64,000 nucleotides of DNA from Beijerinckiaceae bacterium (GTDB lineage Bacteria; Pseudomonadota; Alphaproteobacteria; Rhizobiales; Beijerinckiaceae), in contig JAIELD010000011.1 of the NCBI GenBank assembly GCA_019753285.1, forward strand, positions 61,024 to 125,023, in the 5' to 3' direction. Shown one piece after another: positions 53,349 through 61,466 of the stretch (positions within the stretch are counted from its first letter, which is position 1; each line of letters opens with the position of its first letter). The notes beneath the pieces are model-generated. The model did not search any database and had not been told where the DNA came from. It saw only the letters and a list, made by a program, of their open reading frames with translations. The translations under genes and the position numbers were made by a program.

Positions 53349-53924
53349 TTAAGGATTGAAATGTCGATGCAGCGTCATTGCCGCGACGGCGAGGACGCAC
53401 AGGACGGCACCGAACGCGATGCCGAACACGAGCGCGCGATTGAGGTAGGAGGCACGTCGAATGCGCTGCGTCTTCCAGGTCAGAGGAGGCTTGCCTGGCT
53501 CTTCGGCCGGTGTCGGCGAGCCCGCGGCGAGCACGGCTGGAGAAGGCTTGGCGCCTTTGCCGTTTGCGCCGCCTTTTGGCGAGCGGGATGCCGAGCGCTG
53601 CTTCACGGCATGATCCTGCGTGGCAGTTGCCGTGGCGACAGGCGTCTTGACAGCAGGCGTCTTGGCGACAGACGTCTTGGCGACAGGCTTCTCGGCGACA
53701 GCGCTCGTCGTTGGTTCGCCAGAGTGTTCGATAAGAAGCTTGACGAATGCCGCGTGGACAGCGGGACCGAGCCGCGTCATACGCGCAAGATCGATCCTGC
53801 CACCATTCGCCTCCATTTCTGCAAAGGCTTCCTCAGCGAGATGCTTTGCTGCCGCTTTTCCTTCACGCTCGATCTCATCGAAATCAACCCTGCGGCGAGG
53901 TCTGGGTGGCTGAGCGTCGGTCAT
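53349..53924 (-). CDS. Hypothetical single-pass membrane protein
   Basis: A 191-residue protein with a charged N-terminal helix (RRRVDFDEIEREGKAAAKHL), then a low-complexity Ala/Thr/Val/Lys stretch with repeated VAKT(S/P) units, and one C-terminal membrane helix (ALVFGIAFGAVLCVLAVAAM). It overlaps the StbB-like gene by 4 bp and lies 14 bp from the coupling-protein start, so it sits in the StbB-like/coupling-protein operon. It could help anchor the transfer complex. No family recognised. Confidence 0.75.
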   Translation of the reverse strand: MTDAQPPRPRRRVDFDEIEREGKAAAKHLAEEAFAEMEANGGRIDLARMTRLGPAVHAAFVKLLIEHSGEPTTSAVAEKPVAKTSVAKTPAVKTPVATATATQDHAVKQRSASRSPKGGANGKGAKPSPAVLAAGSPTPAEEPGKPPLTWKTQRIRRASYLNRALVFGIAFGAVLCVLAVAAMTLHRHFNP

Positions 53925-54751
53925 GACCGCCCTCCCTTGGGCAAGTCGATCAGCTCGGCAAACTGGCCGTGCATGCTCGTCCAGAAGCGGAGGATGCTGC
54001 TGCGCATCACCTTGACCTCAGCGATGGAGCGGCCGAGGAGCACGCTCGTCTCAGCAGGGTCCATAGCCAAAGCTTTGACGAAACGGATGCCGGCGCCTTC
54101 AAACGGGGCCCAATACTCGCGCGGGATCCCAGGCATGATGATCTGCTTTGTCCCGCTGGCAACGTCGCAGAGGCGGCGATAATTGGTTTCCGCGATGGAG
54201 CCCGCGACGATCCGATCGGCGGAGCCGCCGAAGCGGTTCTCAACCAGCACGATGCGAAGCGTTGGAAGTGAGCCTCTCAAGCGCCCGACGGTGAACGCAG
54301 CTTGCGAGGTCGACTCGGGGTCAAGCGGCAGAAACGGAACGAAGGCGATGGCTGGCAAATTCCACGCAGCCAGATCCTCGCCGAAATCGACCTCACGGAG
54401 GAAGTTCGTCAGCGTCTCGACCATGTTGGCGCCGGTGTCGAGAATGACCGACCGATTGTTCGGGATCGCCTCGCGGGCTGCCTCATAAAAGGGACCGATG
54501 GCTCGCATCGCGAGCGTCGGGTCCTCGATCAGCAGATCGGGATCGGGTCGAAGATCGGTGACGACGTCGCCGATCATGTGCGCGAGGCGCTTCTGATCGT
54601 CGATCTGAAATGCTTGAAAAGCAAAGTTGTTCACTGCGAACACGTCGCAGAGGAACGTCGCGGCGTGCGTCTTGCCGGCGCTTTTCTGGCTGGCAAAGAT
54701 TGCGACGAGCGGTGTCTTGATCGGCTGGTCGGTACGGGGTCTCTTGGTCAT
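53921..54751 (-). CDS. StbB/ParA-like P-loop ATPase
   Basis: A 276-residue protein with a deviant Walker A (VAIFASQKSAGKTHAATFL) and FQIDDQKRLAHMI, then SVILDTGANMVETL as a Walker B-like strand. This is the pattern of the StbB/VirC1/MinD group that accompanies conjugation genes in IncW-like plasmids and helps position or stabilise plasmids. It starts a minus-strand operon with the membrane protein and coupling protein. A copy of the 20-bp transfer-region motif lies 59 bp upstream of its start. Confidence 0.8.
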   Translation of the reverse strand: MTKRPRTDQPIKTPLVAIFASQKSAGKTHAATFLCDVFAVNNFAFQAFQIDDQKRLAHMIGDVVTDLRPDPDLLIEDPTLAMRAIGPFYEAAREAIPNNRSVILDTGANMVETLTNFLREVDFGEDLAAWNLPAIAFVPFLPLDPESTSQAAFTVGRLRGSLPTLRIVLVENRFGGSADRIVAGSIAETNYRRLCDVASGTKQIIMPGIPREYWAPFEGAGIRFVKALAMDPAETSVLLGRSIAEVKVMRSSILRFWTSMHGQFAELIDLPKGGRS

Positions 54752-54810
54752 GTCCTGCTCCTGAAGGCTGCTCGGTTCGAGCGATGGGAGCAGGTTAGCG
54801 ATCTTCAGGA

Positions 54811-54830
54811 GGCGGTTATTTCATCTGCAA
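54811..54830 (-). promoter_or_regulatory. 20-bp transfer-region motif, copy A
   Basis: On the minus strand: TTGCAGATGAAATAACCGCC, 59 bp upstream of the StbB-like ATG (54751). Its first 15 bases are identical to copy D. Probable promoter or operator element. Confidence 0.7.
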
Positions 54831-54990
54831 AGATTTTTGGTACGATGCGATGAGATCGAAATTCTCAGTTAATGAATAGTTCGTTCGGCAGTCGAACCCA
54901 TCCAAAATTAGGGGTGAGGATCGTCGCTGGCATTTTGCTTTGCGAGCGGACTGATTTCGCGGCAGGCCCGCAGATTGAACCAGAATGAAA

Positions 54991-55013
54991 GGCTTCGTCA
55001 TAACGACGAAGCC
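54991..55013 (-). terminator. Hairpin terminator of the 104-residue orphan gene
   Basis: Perfect 9-bp stem GGCTTCGTC (54991-54999) / GACGAAGCC (55005-55013) with a 5-nt loop. Read on the minus strand it is followed by TTTCATTCT and lies 27 bp after the stop of the gene at 55041-55355, as expected of an intrinsic terminator with a short T-run. Confidence 0.65.
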
Positions 55014-55040
55014 CCCATTCCATTGACACCTGATGCATCG

Positions 55041-55355
55041 TCAAGCGGGATCGAACACCATGACGACGAGCATGACGATGTATTGCGCCGCTGTAATGCG
55101 AGGCCAGAGTGCAAGGAGATCGTTCTCGGTGAGGTGATCGAGTCCGTTGCCGTAGGGCAGAACGCCAAAGGTTTTCATGCAGGCCATTTGAGCGAAGAAG
55201 CGTCTGTCTGAAACTTCGTCGTTTGTTTCCCCAATGGGCTTGCCCGCAGAGGGAGCCTCGCTGTCCAACGGTCGCAAGCCGTACAGTGTTGCAAGATCGC
55301 GCCTGAGATCGTTACCGACTTGCTTGCAGTTCTCACGAATAATTTCGATGGTCAT
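55041..55355 (-). CDS. Orphan 104-residue transfer-region protein
   Basis: Starts at ATG 55355 (MTIEIIRENCKQVGNDLRRD). The longer frame adds 21 unlikely residues. A helical N-terminal half is followed by a polar linker and a hydrophobic end (AAQYIVMLVVMVF). A motif copy (E) lies 87 bp upstream and a clear terminator follows, so it is probably its own transcription unit between the relaxase and StbB-like genes. No family is recognised. Confidence 0.65.
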   Translation of the reverse strand: MTIEIIRENCKQVGNDLRRDLATLYGLRPLDSEAPSAGKPIGETNDEVSDRRFFAQMACMKTFGVLPYGNGLDHLTENDLLALWPRITAAQYIVMLVVMVFDPA

Positions 55356-55442
55356 GATGTTTACGCTCTTCAGAACTTCCGGCACCAAAATTGGCCGCCG
55401 GGGCTGATTGGTCAGCACCGATGTTCTGCACCGGATCGGCCG

Positions 55443-55462
55443 GTCGCTTTTTTGATATGCAA
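55443..55462 (-). promoter_or_regulatory. 20-bp transfer-region motif, copy E
   Basis: On the minus strand: TTGCATATCAAAAAAGCGAC, 87 bp upstream of ATG 55355. The most diverged copy, but TTGCA, the A-rich core and AAGCG align without gaps to copy C. Confidence 0.55.
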
Positions 55463-55494
55463 AATTTTTTGGCGATCAACGAAGGTGCCTTCGA

Positions 55495-58146
55495 TCATAG
55501 TGAAAGTTCTCTTAAACGGCGTCGTTGCCAGGTTGCACCAAGATCGGCCATCGTCTCGCGATCTGGCACCCTTGTCATTTTCTCATTGATCACGTCGAGT
55601 GTGGTCCGCTTCAGCGACGAACGGGAAAGCTGTTTAATGAGATAAGCCTCCGATGCCGCTTCGCTGATGTCGGACGAACGTTGAGCAAGCGGCAGATCCG
55701 CTCTTGCCTTTGCCTCAAGCGCCGCGGCATCGAGAAACAGCCTCGTTTCGGCGCGCGACCGGCTCGACGCCACATAAGCGGCATGACGATCCATGCCAGG
55801 GGACACAAGAACAAAGGCCTTGTCCGTCGTCAGACCCTGCGAACCATAAATGGTCGTTGCATATGCGTGACTCAATTTGATCGGTGGTGTCGCCGCTGCG
55901 CCCAAATCGACGGTCACCCGCTCTTTCCCGATTTTGAGGTTGAGCGTCGTCTTGCCGTTCGTATGACCGCGCAATGACGAGATGGTCGCTTCGGTGCCAT
56001 TGATGACCTCGCGGCCATCGATCGTCATGCGCTCCAAAAACCGCACGCGATCACCGACCGCAACAGGCAATCTCTGCCGGTGGCCACGACGGTCGAGCAC
56101 GTCGATGATCGTATCGTTGCCCTTTAACTGACCTGCCTGCCGTAGACGCGCCCTGACCTCTGCCGAGATCGCCCTGACCTCGGCATTGGTTTGAGCAATG
56201 ATGAGGCTGTTGGCGCTCGGCTCTGCCTTTTGCGCGTCCTGCCAGGCATCGACCAGGGTTGAGATCGTCTGCTTCGCGCCTTGGCAGGCGCTGACCAAGT
56301 CTCGCTCCTTGAATGCTTTGAAGGCAGCTTCAGCTTCACCATGGCCAAAAGCCGTCACCGCATCGCGATGCCATGCGTTTTGCTGACGACGAATTGTGTC
56401 GACGGAAACGACCGGTAGCGCTTCTGTTACGAGCCTCAAGCCCGATCCTGCTCCAACGCTTTGCAGCTGGTTGCGGTCGCCAACGAGGATGAGCTTGGGG
56501 GAAGCGTTAAGATCGTCGCTGGCGGCCGCGAAAGCGTTCAAAATGACATGCATCTGACGGCTCGACAGCAAGCCCGCCTCATCGACGATGAGCACGGTCT
56601 TGCCATCGATAAAGGGAGAGCCGGCTGCCAACCGCGCCAACCACGAATTCGTCGCTCTTGACTCGATGCCGAGATCGTCAGCCAGCACGGTGGCAATCTT
56701 CCAGGCTGTCGCCGATCCGATCACGCGATACCCGGCCGCTTCCCAAATTCGTTTAATCGGTTCGAGGACGGTGGTCTTGCCGGACCCTGGCGCGCCCTCG
56801 ATGACCGTGATCGGCGCGCCGGACGTGGCGGTCGCGACGGCATCCATCTGTTCGGCGCTGAGCACGACGCGCGAGATATGATGAGCGATGTCGTCCGTGG
56901 CGGGCTTTCCCTTCCGCTGGACGAGCGTCTTCGTGAGATTGACGATGTTTTGCTCGATCTGAAGAATTTCAGGCGTGCTGAAGATCGGATACCCGAAGCC
57001 ATCGCTAGCGATGGTGACGACCTCGCCGCGCGCCATCAAGCTTTCGATCTCGTTATCGATCGTCGTTGTTGAGCGGTCCGTTCCAGCCTTCGCCGCAGCA
57101 AGGGCGGCATAGAGCTGCCGAAACTCGAAGGTGCTCTCGTGTTCGGTGAGGTCACGGCAGACCGTGAGGGCAGCTGCCACGGGGTCTTGTTCGCGCTCGC
57201 GGTCGTCATGAAGCGATTGTGCGCATCGATCCGCTGACAAATCGAAGTTGGGCAGCTCGAAGCCGAGATTGGTCGCGCGCTGGCGCCACATTTCAAACCG
57301 GTCGATTTCGTTGGGAAGCTTTTTGACGCTGCGCGATGCCTTGGCGATATCGGCTGCAAGAGCCGGCGCATCGCCGCTCGCAAGACCAAGCTCCGACAGT
57401 TCGTCGGCGATCGTTTGGCGACGTGCTGAGAAGTAAGTTTTTAGTTTCGAATTGACGCCGGAAACCTCGAAGATGCCGTTTTTGCCGACGCTTTCGATAT
57501 TGAAGCCGAGCTGCCGAAGGCCACGCGAGAGTTCGGCGTGGTAGACAGCGCCGGCCGCCATCTTCCATTGAAAGAGCGCTTTGCCATCAAGCGCTCCGAC
57601 AAGTCCGTCACGGCGAAGCCCAAGATTTAGAATAACGGCATGTGTATGGAGGTTGGGATCGGCGAAGAAATGACCGTCCTGATGAAGGGCAGGTCGCGCC
57701 TCTCCATGCTGAAAGGTCGCGGCCGTCAGTTTCACGCTCTCCCGATTGACACCATTCTTTCCAGTTCGGCAGAAGGCGGCATGCGCCTCGACGACGTCGA
57801 GCGCGTGTTGGACTGCTCGCGCCTGCGCGGCTTCGATCTGATGGCGAAGCTCGTCGCTGCCGAGGCCCCAGAGGATCGAAATGGATTTCGGGGCCGAGAA
57901 GGTGAGGTCGTAGCCGCCGACCCGTTCCGTCCGCTCACGCTGATTGCTGAGGAGCGAGCGGCCGTTCGCGCCGAGCGCCCCATGCAGACGCTCGAAATCG
58001 GCCCGTTCGATCGCCGAGCCCAAAAAGGCATCGATCGGAACACCAAGCTTCGACCATACACCTTGGTTCTCGATGCCGGCGGTATAGTAGTCGGTGAGAC
58101 TGAGATAATATCGCGCGGTGGTGCCCGCGGCGATGGTTGCGACCAT
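55495..58146 (-). CDS. MOBF-family conjugative relaxase-helicase (TrwC-like)
   Basis: An 883-residue protein. The relaxase domain (1-300) has two tyrosine pairs (Tyr13-14, Tyr20-21) and the metal-binding histidines in H155...DPNLHTH (167, 169). GGYDLTFSAPKSISILWGLG is a MOBF hallmark. The helicase domain has Walker A EGAPGSGKTTVL near 450 and motifs LIVDEAGLLSSRQM and ATTIYGSQGLT. It nicks oriT, stays bound to the 5' end and unwinds plasmid DNA for transfer. A motif copy (B) lies 43 bp upstream. Confidence 0.94.
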   Translation of the reverse strand: MVATIAAGTTARYYLSLTDYYTAGIENQGVWSKLGVPIDAFLGSAIERADFERLHGALGANGRSLLSNQRERTERVGGYDLTFSAPKSISILWGLGSDELRHQIEAAQARAVQHALDVVEAHAAFCRTGKNGVNRESVKLTAATFQHGEARPALHQDGHFFADPNLHTHAVILNLGLRRDGLVGALDGKALFQWKMAAGAVYHAELSRGLRQLGFNIESVGKNGIFEVSGVNSKLKTYFSARRQTIADELSELGLASGDAPALAADIAKASRSVKKLPNEIDRFEMWRQRATNLGFELPNFDLSADRCAQSLHDDREREQDPVAAALTVCRDLTEHESTFEFRQLYAALAAAKAGTDRSTTTIDNEIESLMARGEVVTIASDGFGYPIFSTPEILQIEQNIVNLTKTLVQRKGKPATDDIAHHISRVVLSAEQMDAVATATSGAPITVIEGAPGSGKTTVLEPIKRIWEAAGYRVIGSATAWKIATVLADDLGIESRATNSWLARLAAGSPFIDGKTVLIVDEAGLLSSRQMHVILNAFAAASDDLNASPKLILVGDRNQLQSVGAGSGLRLVTEALPVVSVDTIRRQQNAWHRDAVTAFGHGEAEAAFKAFKERDLVSACQGAKQTISTLVDAWQDAQKAEPSANSLIIAQTNAEVRAISAEVRARLRQAGQLKGNDTIIDVLDRRGHRQRLPVAVGDRVRFLERMTIDGREVINGTEATISSLRGHTNGKTTLNLKIGKERVTVDLGAAATPPIKLSHAYATTIYGSQGLTTDKAFVLVSPGMDRHAAYVASSRSRAETRLFLDAAALEAKARADLPLAQRSSDISEAASEAYLIKQLSRSSLKRTTLDVINEKMTRVPDRETMADLGATWQRRRLRELSL

Positions 58147-58189
58147 GGCTGCCTCCAGGAAAGAGGCAGATCAATAGGCACTTATGCGA

Positions 58190-58209
58190 GGCGGTTATTT
58201 CGACCGCAA
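58190..58209 (-). promoter_or_regulatory. 20-bp transfer-region motif, copy B
   Basis: On the minus strand: TTGCGGTCGAAATAACCGCC, 43 bp upstream of the relaxase ATG. GTTAAC (58227-58232) stands exactly 17 bp before it, an arrangement shared with copy C and, as ATTAAC, with copy D. Confidence 0.75.
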
Positions 58210-58280
58210 AGCAATCCGCGGCCATGGTTAACGGCGAAAGCGGGCCGTTACCAGGACGTTAACGATGCCGAACGTTCGTC

Positions 58281-58300
58281 TTGCAATTCAAATAAGCGGG
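58281..58300 (+). promoter_or_regulatory. 20-bp transfer-region motif, copy C
   Basis: TTGCAATTCAAATAAGCGGG, 50 bp upstream of ATG 58351. GTTAAC (58258-58263) lies 17 bp before it. It is divergent from copy B, so the 58147-58350 region is a two-way regulatory region. Confidence 0.75.
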
Positions 58301-58350
58301 CTCTGGCATTTGAGATGATGCGGCCTTCTGACGAACGGAGGCATGACGCA

Positions 58351-58770
58351 ATGACCAACGCGCAAAGACACCTCAATGATTTGAAAGCGAACAAAGACTC
58401 GATCCAAGACTTTGTTTTCGATTGTTTCTTTGCAGCATTCTTCAATCCAACCAAAGAAGGCGTGAACCTTGTTCTCGATGCTTATGAGGAAACAGAATTT
58501 ACGACTGCTGTCGAAATTCGTGTGCAGTATCGAGAAGATCTCTATATCATTTACGATCTATTAAGAAAAGGACTTAGGGTAACGACAGAGTCAATTGATG
58601 AGAACGCCTTAAAATTTAGAGGCCATATTGCCGATATTCTTTCTTTCGAGATCAGCCATCACCAGTATGATGCGATCTTGGTGAATTTTCGTCGGCGTGG
58701 AAAAAGAGTGCAACGGGAAAGCATGAGCTCCTTGCAGCGAGTGTTAACAGAACCCGATTTAGTGCGTTAA
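58351..58770 (+). CDS. Orphan 139-residue protein, low GC
   Basis: ATG 58351 with GGAGG 9 nt upstream opens MTNAQRHLNDLKANKDSIQD. The protein is mixed alpha/beta, acidic in the middle (VLDAYEETEFTTAVEIRVQY) and basic at the end (NFRRRGKRVQRESM). GC content is visibly lower than that of its neighbours, pointing to a separate origin. Motif copy C lies upstream. It could be a regulator or accessory factor of the transfer system. No family is recognised. Confidence 0.7.
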   Translation: MTNAQRHLNDLKANKDSIQDFVFDCFFAAFFNPTKEGVNLVLDAYEETEFTTAVEIRVQYREDLYIIYDLLRKGLRVTTESIDENALKFRGHIADILSFEISHHQYDAILVNFRRRGKRVQRESMSSLQRVLTEPDLVR

Positions 58771-59002
58771 AACAATGCCGGTGCTCAGTTTCCATCGTAA
58801 GATTTGAGCGTGAAAGAGGGTCGGGCGTCGATCGATCGGCAGCTTGATCGTTTGTGATCTAGACGTCTCGCGTGTCACTTCGACCAATCGTCGAAATGGA
58901 CCATTAAGAGAACATTAACCGTCACAAACGCTTGCGTTGCAGATGAAATAAGCAGGTTCGCCAGCTCGGCATGATCGGTCTCTCAACACGGGAGACCAAT
59001 CC
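58771..59002. other. Non-coding region carrying motif copy D and small dyads
   Basis: Short inverted repeats: TTCGAC-5nt-GTCGAA (58879-58895), the palindrome AGACGTCT (58861-58868) and GGTCTC-N9-GAGACC (58977-58997) just before the next start. With motif D and its upstream ATTAAC this is the promoter/leader of the gene at 59003. No ORF is supported. Confidence 0.5.
58937..58956 (+). promoter_or_regulatory. 20-bp transfer-region motif, copy D
   Basis: TTGCAGATGAAATAAGCAGG, 46 bp upstream of ATG 59003, with ATTAAC exactly 17 bp before it. The closest match to copy A, although on the opposite strand and 4 kb away. Confidence 0.75.
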
Positions 59003-59425
59003 ATGAAAATCCGATCACAACAGCATGTGAGTGAAAGCGCTGCGGACACCGAGCGCAGCGATACGCAACAGGACGTGGGGCACGCGGACGATCGTTTGGC
59101 CGCTGCCCGACAAACATCGTCTGAACCCGACAGAACAGTCGGCCTCGCCAAAGAAACAGTTTCGGCAAAAGCGCCTGACGTTCAAGACAACTGGCAAGAC
59201 TTGGTCGCAATCGCGCCCCGCGAGATCGACGTCCTCGAGACCTATCTCAAGAAGGTGCTCGATGCCGTTCTTGGAACGCGGGGCGGGGAAATAGCCCTTC
59301 GCTGTCGCGGGCCGCCTCGCTGCGCCCCGTACCGATCGCACATCATCCATCATCGATTAGGAACACGTCATGAAGAACCGGACGAAGTACAACGCATTGC
59401 GTCATCTCAACGAAACGATCAGTGA
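59003..59425 (+). CDS. Hypothetical hydrophilic protein behind motif D
   Basis: A 140-codon ORF from ATG 59003 (MKIRSQQHVSESAADTERSD). The first 90 residues look protein-like (helix REIDVLETYLKKVLDAVLG). The last 45 are Arg/His/Pro-rich and overlap the next gene by 56 bp, so a frameshift near 59275 may have replaced the natural end. It is preceded by motif D and a small hairpin. No family recognised. Confidence 0.5.
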   Translation: MKIRSQQHVSESAADTERSDTQQDVGHADDRLAAARQTSSEPDRTVGLAKETVSAKAPDVQDNWQDLVAIAPREIDVLETYLKKVLDAVLGTRGGEIALRCRGPPRCAPYRSHIIHHRLGTRHEEPDEVQRIASSQRNDQ

Positions 59426-59726
59426 CGCTATCGTTTTGGCGAAGGATGTTGCCGACAAGGCAGCCGAGAGCGACATCAACCAGGGAACGCTCCTCGACGT
59501 GAAGAGCGTCGGCGGGACGACCTGCCTCGTCGAGGTCATCGTCGGAGGACGCGACATCCTTAGTCGCGCTCGCGCCGCATTGGAGAATGGAGAGATCGGT
59601 TTCGACAGAACCGAGGCAAATCCTCAGAATGCGAACTTTGCATTGCGCGGGTTCGTGTTCGGGTACTGCTGCATCTACATTTCCGCCAACCCGCACTATC
59701 CGTTGCTGACCGTGCAGTTCTGCTAG
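59370..59726 (+). CDS. Orphan 118-residue protein
   Basis: ATG 59370 with TAGGAA upstream; MKNRTKYNALRHLNETISDA begins a helical N-terminus, followed by a beta-rich part (TTCLVEVIVGGRDIL) and an aromatic C-terminus (FVFGYCCIYISANPHYPLL). It is followed 40 bp later by a strong terminator shared with the convergent DUF736 gene. Unknown function, probably plasmid-related by position. Confidence 0.7.
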   Translation: MKNRTKYNALRHLNETISDAIVLAKDVADKAAESDINQGTLLDVKSVGGTTCLVEVIVGGRDILSRARAALENGEIGFDRTEANPQNANFALRGFVFGYCCIYISANPHYPLLTVQFC

Positions 59727-59765
59727 TCGGACCTGGCAGTTCGCTACTGCATCAATTGCGGAAAG

Positions 59766-59794
59766 GGGCTCCGGCGTTCGCCGGAGCCCTTTTT
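59766..59794. terminator. Bidirectional intrinsic terminator
   Basis: Perfect 10-bp stem GGGCTCCGGC (59766-59775) / GCCGGAGCCC (59780-59789) with a GTTC loop and a run of five T on the plus strand. It separates the convergent genes ending at 59726 and 59796. Confidence 0.93.
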
Positions 59795-59795
59795 G

Positions 59796-60113
59796 TCATT
59801 CGCCCTGGCGGCGGGACCAGAGGAGCGCGTAGGCGCCGGGCTCGTTCTCGACCTCGACCAGTGAGGCGTAGATAGGAGCGGCGAGGCTCGGATCGTCGAT
59901 CTTGCAGGAGAGGTACTCGCGATTGTTCGTCTGCGAGGTTTTCCTCCAGGCTGCTCCGAACTCGACGGCGCCGGCAAGGATGCGGAAGGCCGGAGCCTTG
60001 TCGTTGTCACCCGCGGAAACCGCGACGAACTTGGCTTTTGCGTTGAGGGTGAGGGTGCTGATGAGTCCGGTAAAGCCGTCATTGGTCTTCTTGAAGGTGC
60101 CGATGGTCGCCAT
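59796..60113 (-). CDS. DUF736-family protein
   Basis: A 105-residue protein matching DUF736: [20 protein letters not shown] at the start, [18 protein letters not shown] in the middle and SREYLS-like ligand strands ([20 protein letters not shown]). The family is widespread on alphaproteobacterial plasmids and integrative elements, usually near conjugation genes. Its function is not known. A small single-stranded-DNA or nucleotide-related role has been guessed from its OB-like size. Confidence 0.9.
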   Translation of the reverse strand: MATIGTFKKTNDGFTGLISTLTLNAKAKFVAVSAGDNDKAPAFRILAGAVEFGAAWRKTSQTNNREYLSCKIDDPSLAAPIYASLVEVENEPGAYALLWSRRQGE

Positions 60114-60869
60114 GATGATGTTCCTTTAAAAGGTTTGGTCGGACCGCCCGATGCGGCCTCGATGGCGGATATGACGACGGCGGCATGTGACGCGCGCACC
60201 CGACGGGTCGCAACGGAAGTGGAGAACGGCAAGACCAGAAGTATTTTGTCCCGCGAGGAGCCGCGGCAGCGGCGGGGAAAATACGAAAGGGCGCGCCGTT
60301 GCGGGCGGGACAGCCAGCCGGCGATAACCGCCATGACAACGAGGACGTATCGAGCGGTTTGGCTCCAACTTTGAGGACGCATCCGGCGATCGTTCGCAAC
60401 GGGGAAGAAGACGCGGCGGCGCTGCCTCGTCACGAACACTCATACGCAATGCCAGGGTCAGCCCGCTACTTCCGGCTGGGGGCACAACGGCGGGACAGAG
60501 CTTGCATTCTCCCTACCGGCGCCGCGAGATCGGAGGCATGGAAGATGGGGCGGGATCAATCCGAATCGGCATCTTGCAAGACTCGACAATCTTGCCGCCA
60601 GCTTTCTGCTCTTGTGGTCGTCAATCGAGACCGAATCGCATGTCCGCTTGCTCTCTGTCCATTAGGTTGCAGCATGGCAAAAACAGCGTGGCAATGCCTG
60701 TTCCCCGTCGTGATGGAAAGGGATGCGCCGACCAGCCTATCCTCATGCGGCCGGCCAGTTAGTCCTTGCTACAATCTGCAGGAATGATTCAAGCGTCACC
60801 GCATCCCTTACTCGGCAGACCGTAGGGCAAATGACTTCCAGTTAGCATGGTCCGACCATCGAACGTCGA
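60114..60869. other. 756-bp region without a supported gene
   Basis: Upstream flank of the DUF736 gene. Open frames exist on both strands (for example 60299-60787 plus), but they are Arg/Pro/Ala-rich, lack ribosome sites and show no domain. GC is high on the left (60230-60330) and falls after 60560. TTTAAAAGG just before the DUF736 start is its likely ribosome-site region. Nothing else can be supported. Confidence 0.4.
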
Positions 60870-61466
60870 TCACGGCCGGTCGCCGGCAATGAACGCGGCT
60901 TTTCCGGAAGCCCGATCGACGCGCCAGATTGCATGTCCCGTTGGGCAGCAACGCGGATCGTTTTGTCGGAGCGTCGCCGTTTCGACGGTCAAATTGTCAT
61001 CTGCGAATGATGCACCTGTGATGGTGCCGATGACACCTGTCACCCTGCGCCCTGCTGCATAGTGACCCTGCCCGTCATCGTCGAAGATCGTCACATCCTG
61101 CTGAAAGGCGCTGCCAGAGGTCGGCGTATAGACCATTGTCGCCAGGGCAAAGGGCCGTGGACCGGCAAAATGAAACAGCGAGACGCGGGTCGGAAGGCTT
61201 GCGAGGCTGCATCGCGCCGGACGGCCGCGCTGCTCACACTCGACGCTTCTATGTTTTGCATAATCGTGGACGGCCGATGCGGCGGGTCCATGGACGGACG
61301 TCCAGACCTCGCGAGGCGTCTCTTGCGCGTGAGCCGAGCGCGCGGCGAGTAGCGGCAGCGTAAACTGTGCGACCATGATTACCAACACCATCGATGGCTG
61401 CCGCCACCATCCTCGGCGGCCGCCTGGATCGCCACCTTGACCGGTATAGTGGCGATGCCGGATCAT
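60870..61466 (-). CDS. Secreted hypothetical protein (LppP/LprE-like?)
   Basis: A 198-residue ORF. An inner start near MVLVIMVAQFTLPLLAARSA gives a proper signal peptide. The mature part holds a Cys pair region (VECEQRGRPARCSL) and a C-terminal motif DPRCCPTGHAIWRV, which recalls the LppP/LprE-type lipoprotein domain. It overlaps the upstream gene by 4 bp (ATGA). It belongs to a row of four unknown envelope proteins. Confidence 0.7.
   Translation of the reverse strand: MIRHRHYTGQGGDPGGRRGWWRQPSMVLVIMVAQFTLPLLAARSAHAQETPREVWTSVHGPAASAVHDYAKHRSVECEQRGRPARCSLASLPTRVSLFHFAGPRPFALATMVYTPTSGSAFQQDVTIFDDDGQGHYAAGRRVTGVIGTITGASFADDNLTVETATLRQNDPRCCPTGHAIWRVDRASGKAAFIAGDRP

Noticed and set aside
53640..53700. 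Short GACAGGCGTCTTG-like direct repeats in the 53349-53924 gene
   Set aside because: Explained by the coding of repeated VAKT(S/P) units in a low-complexity linker rather than by a regulatory array.
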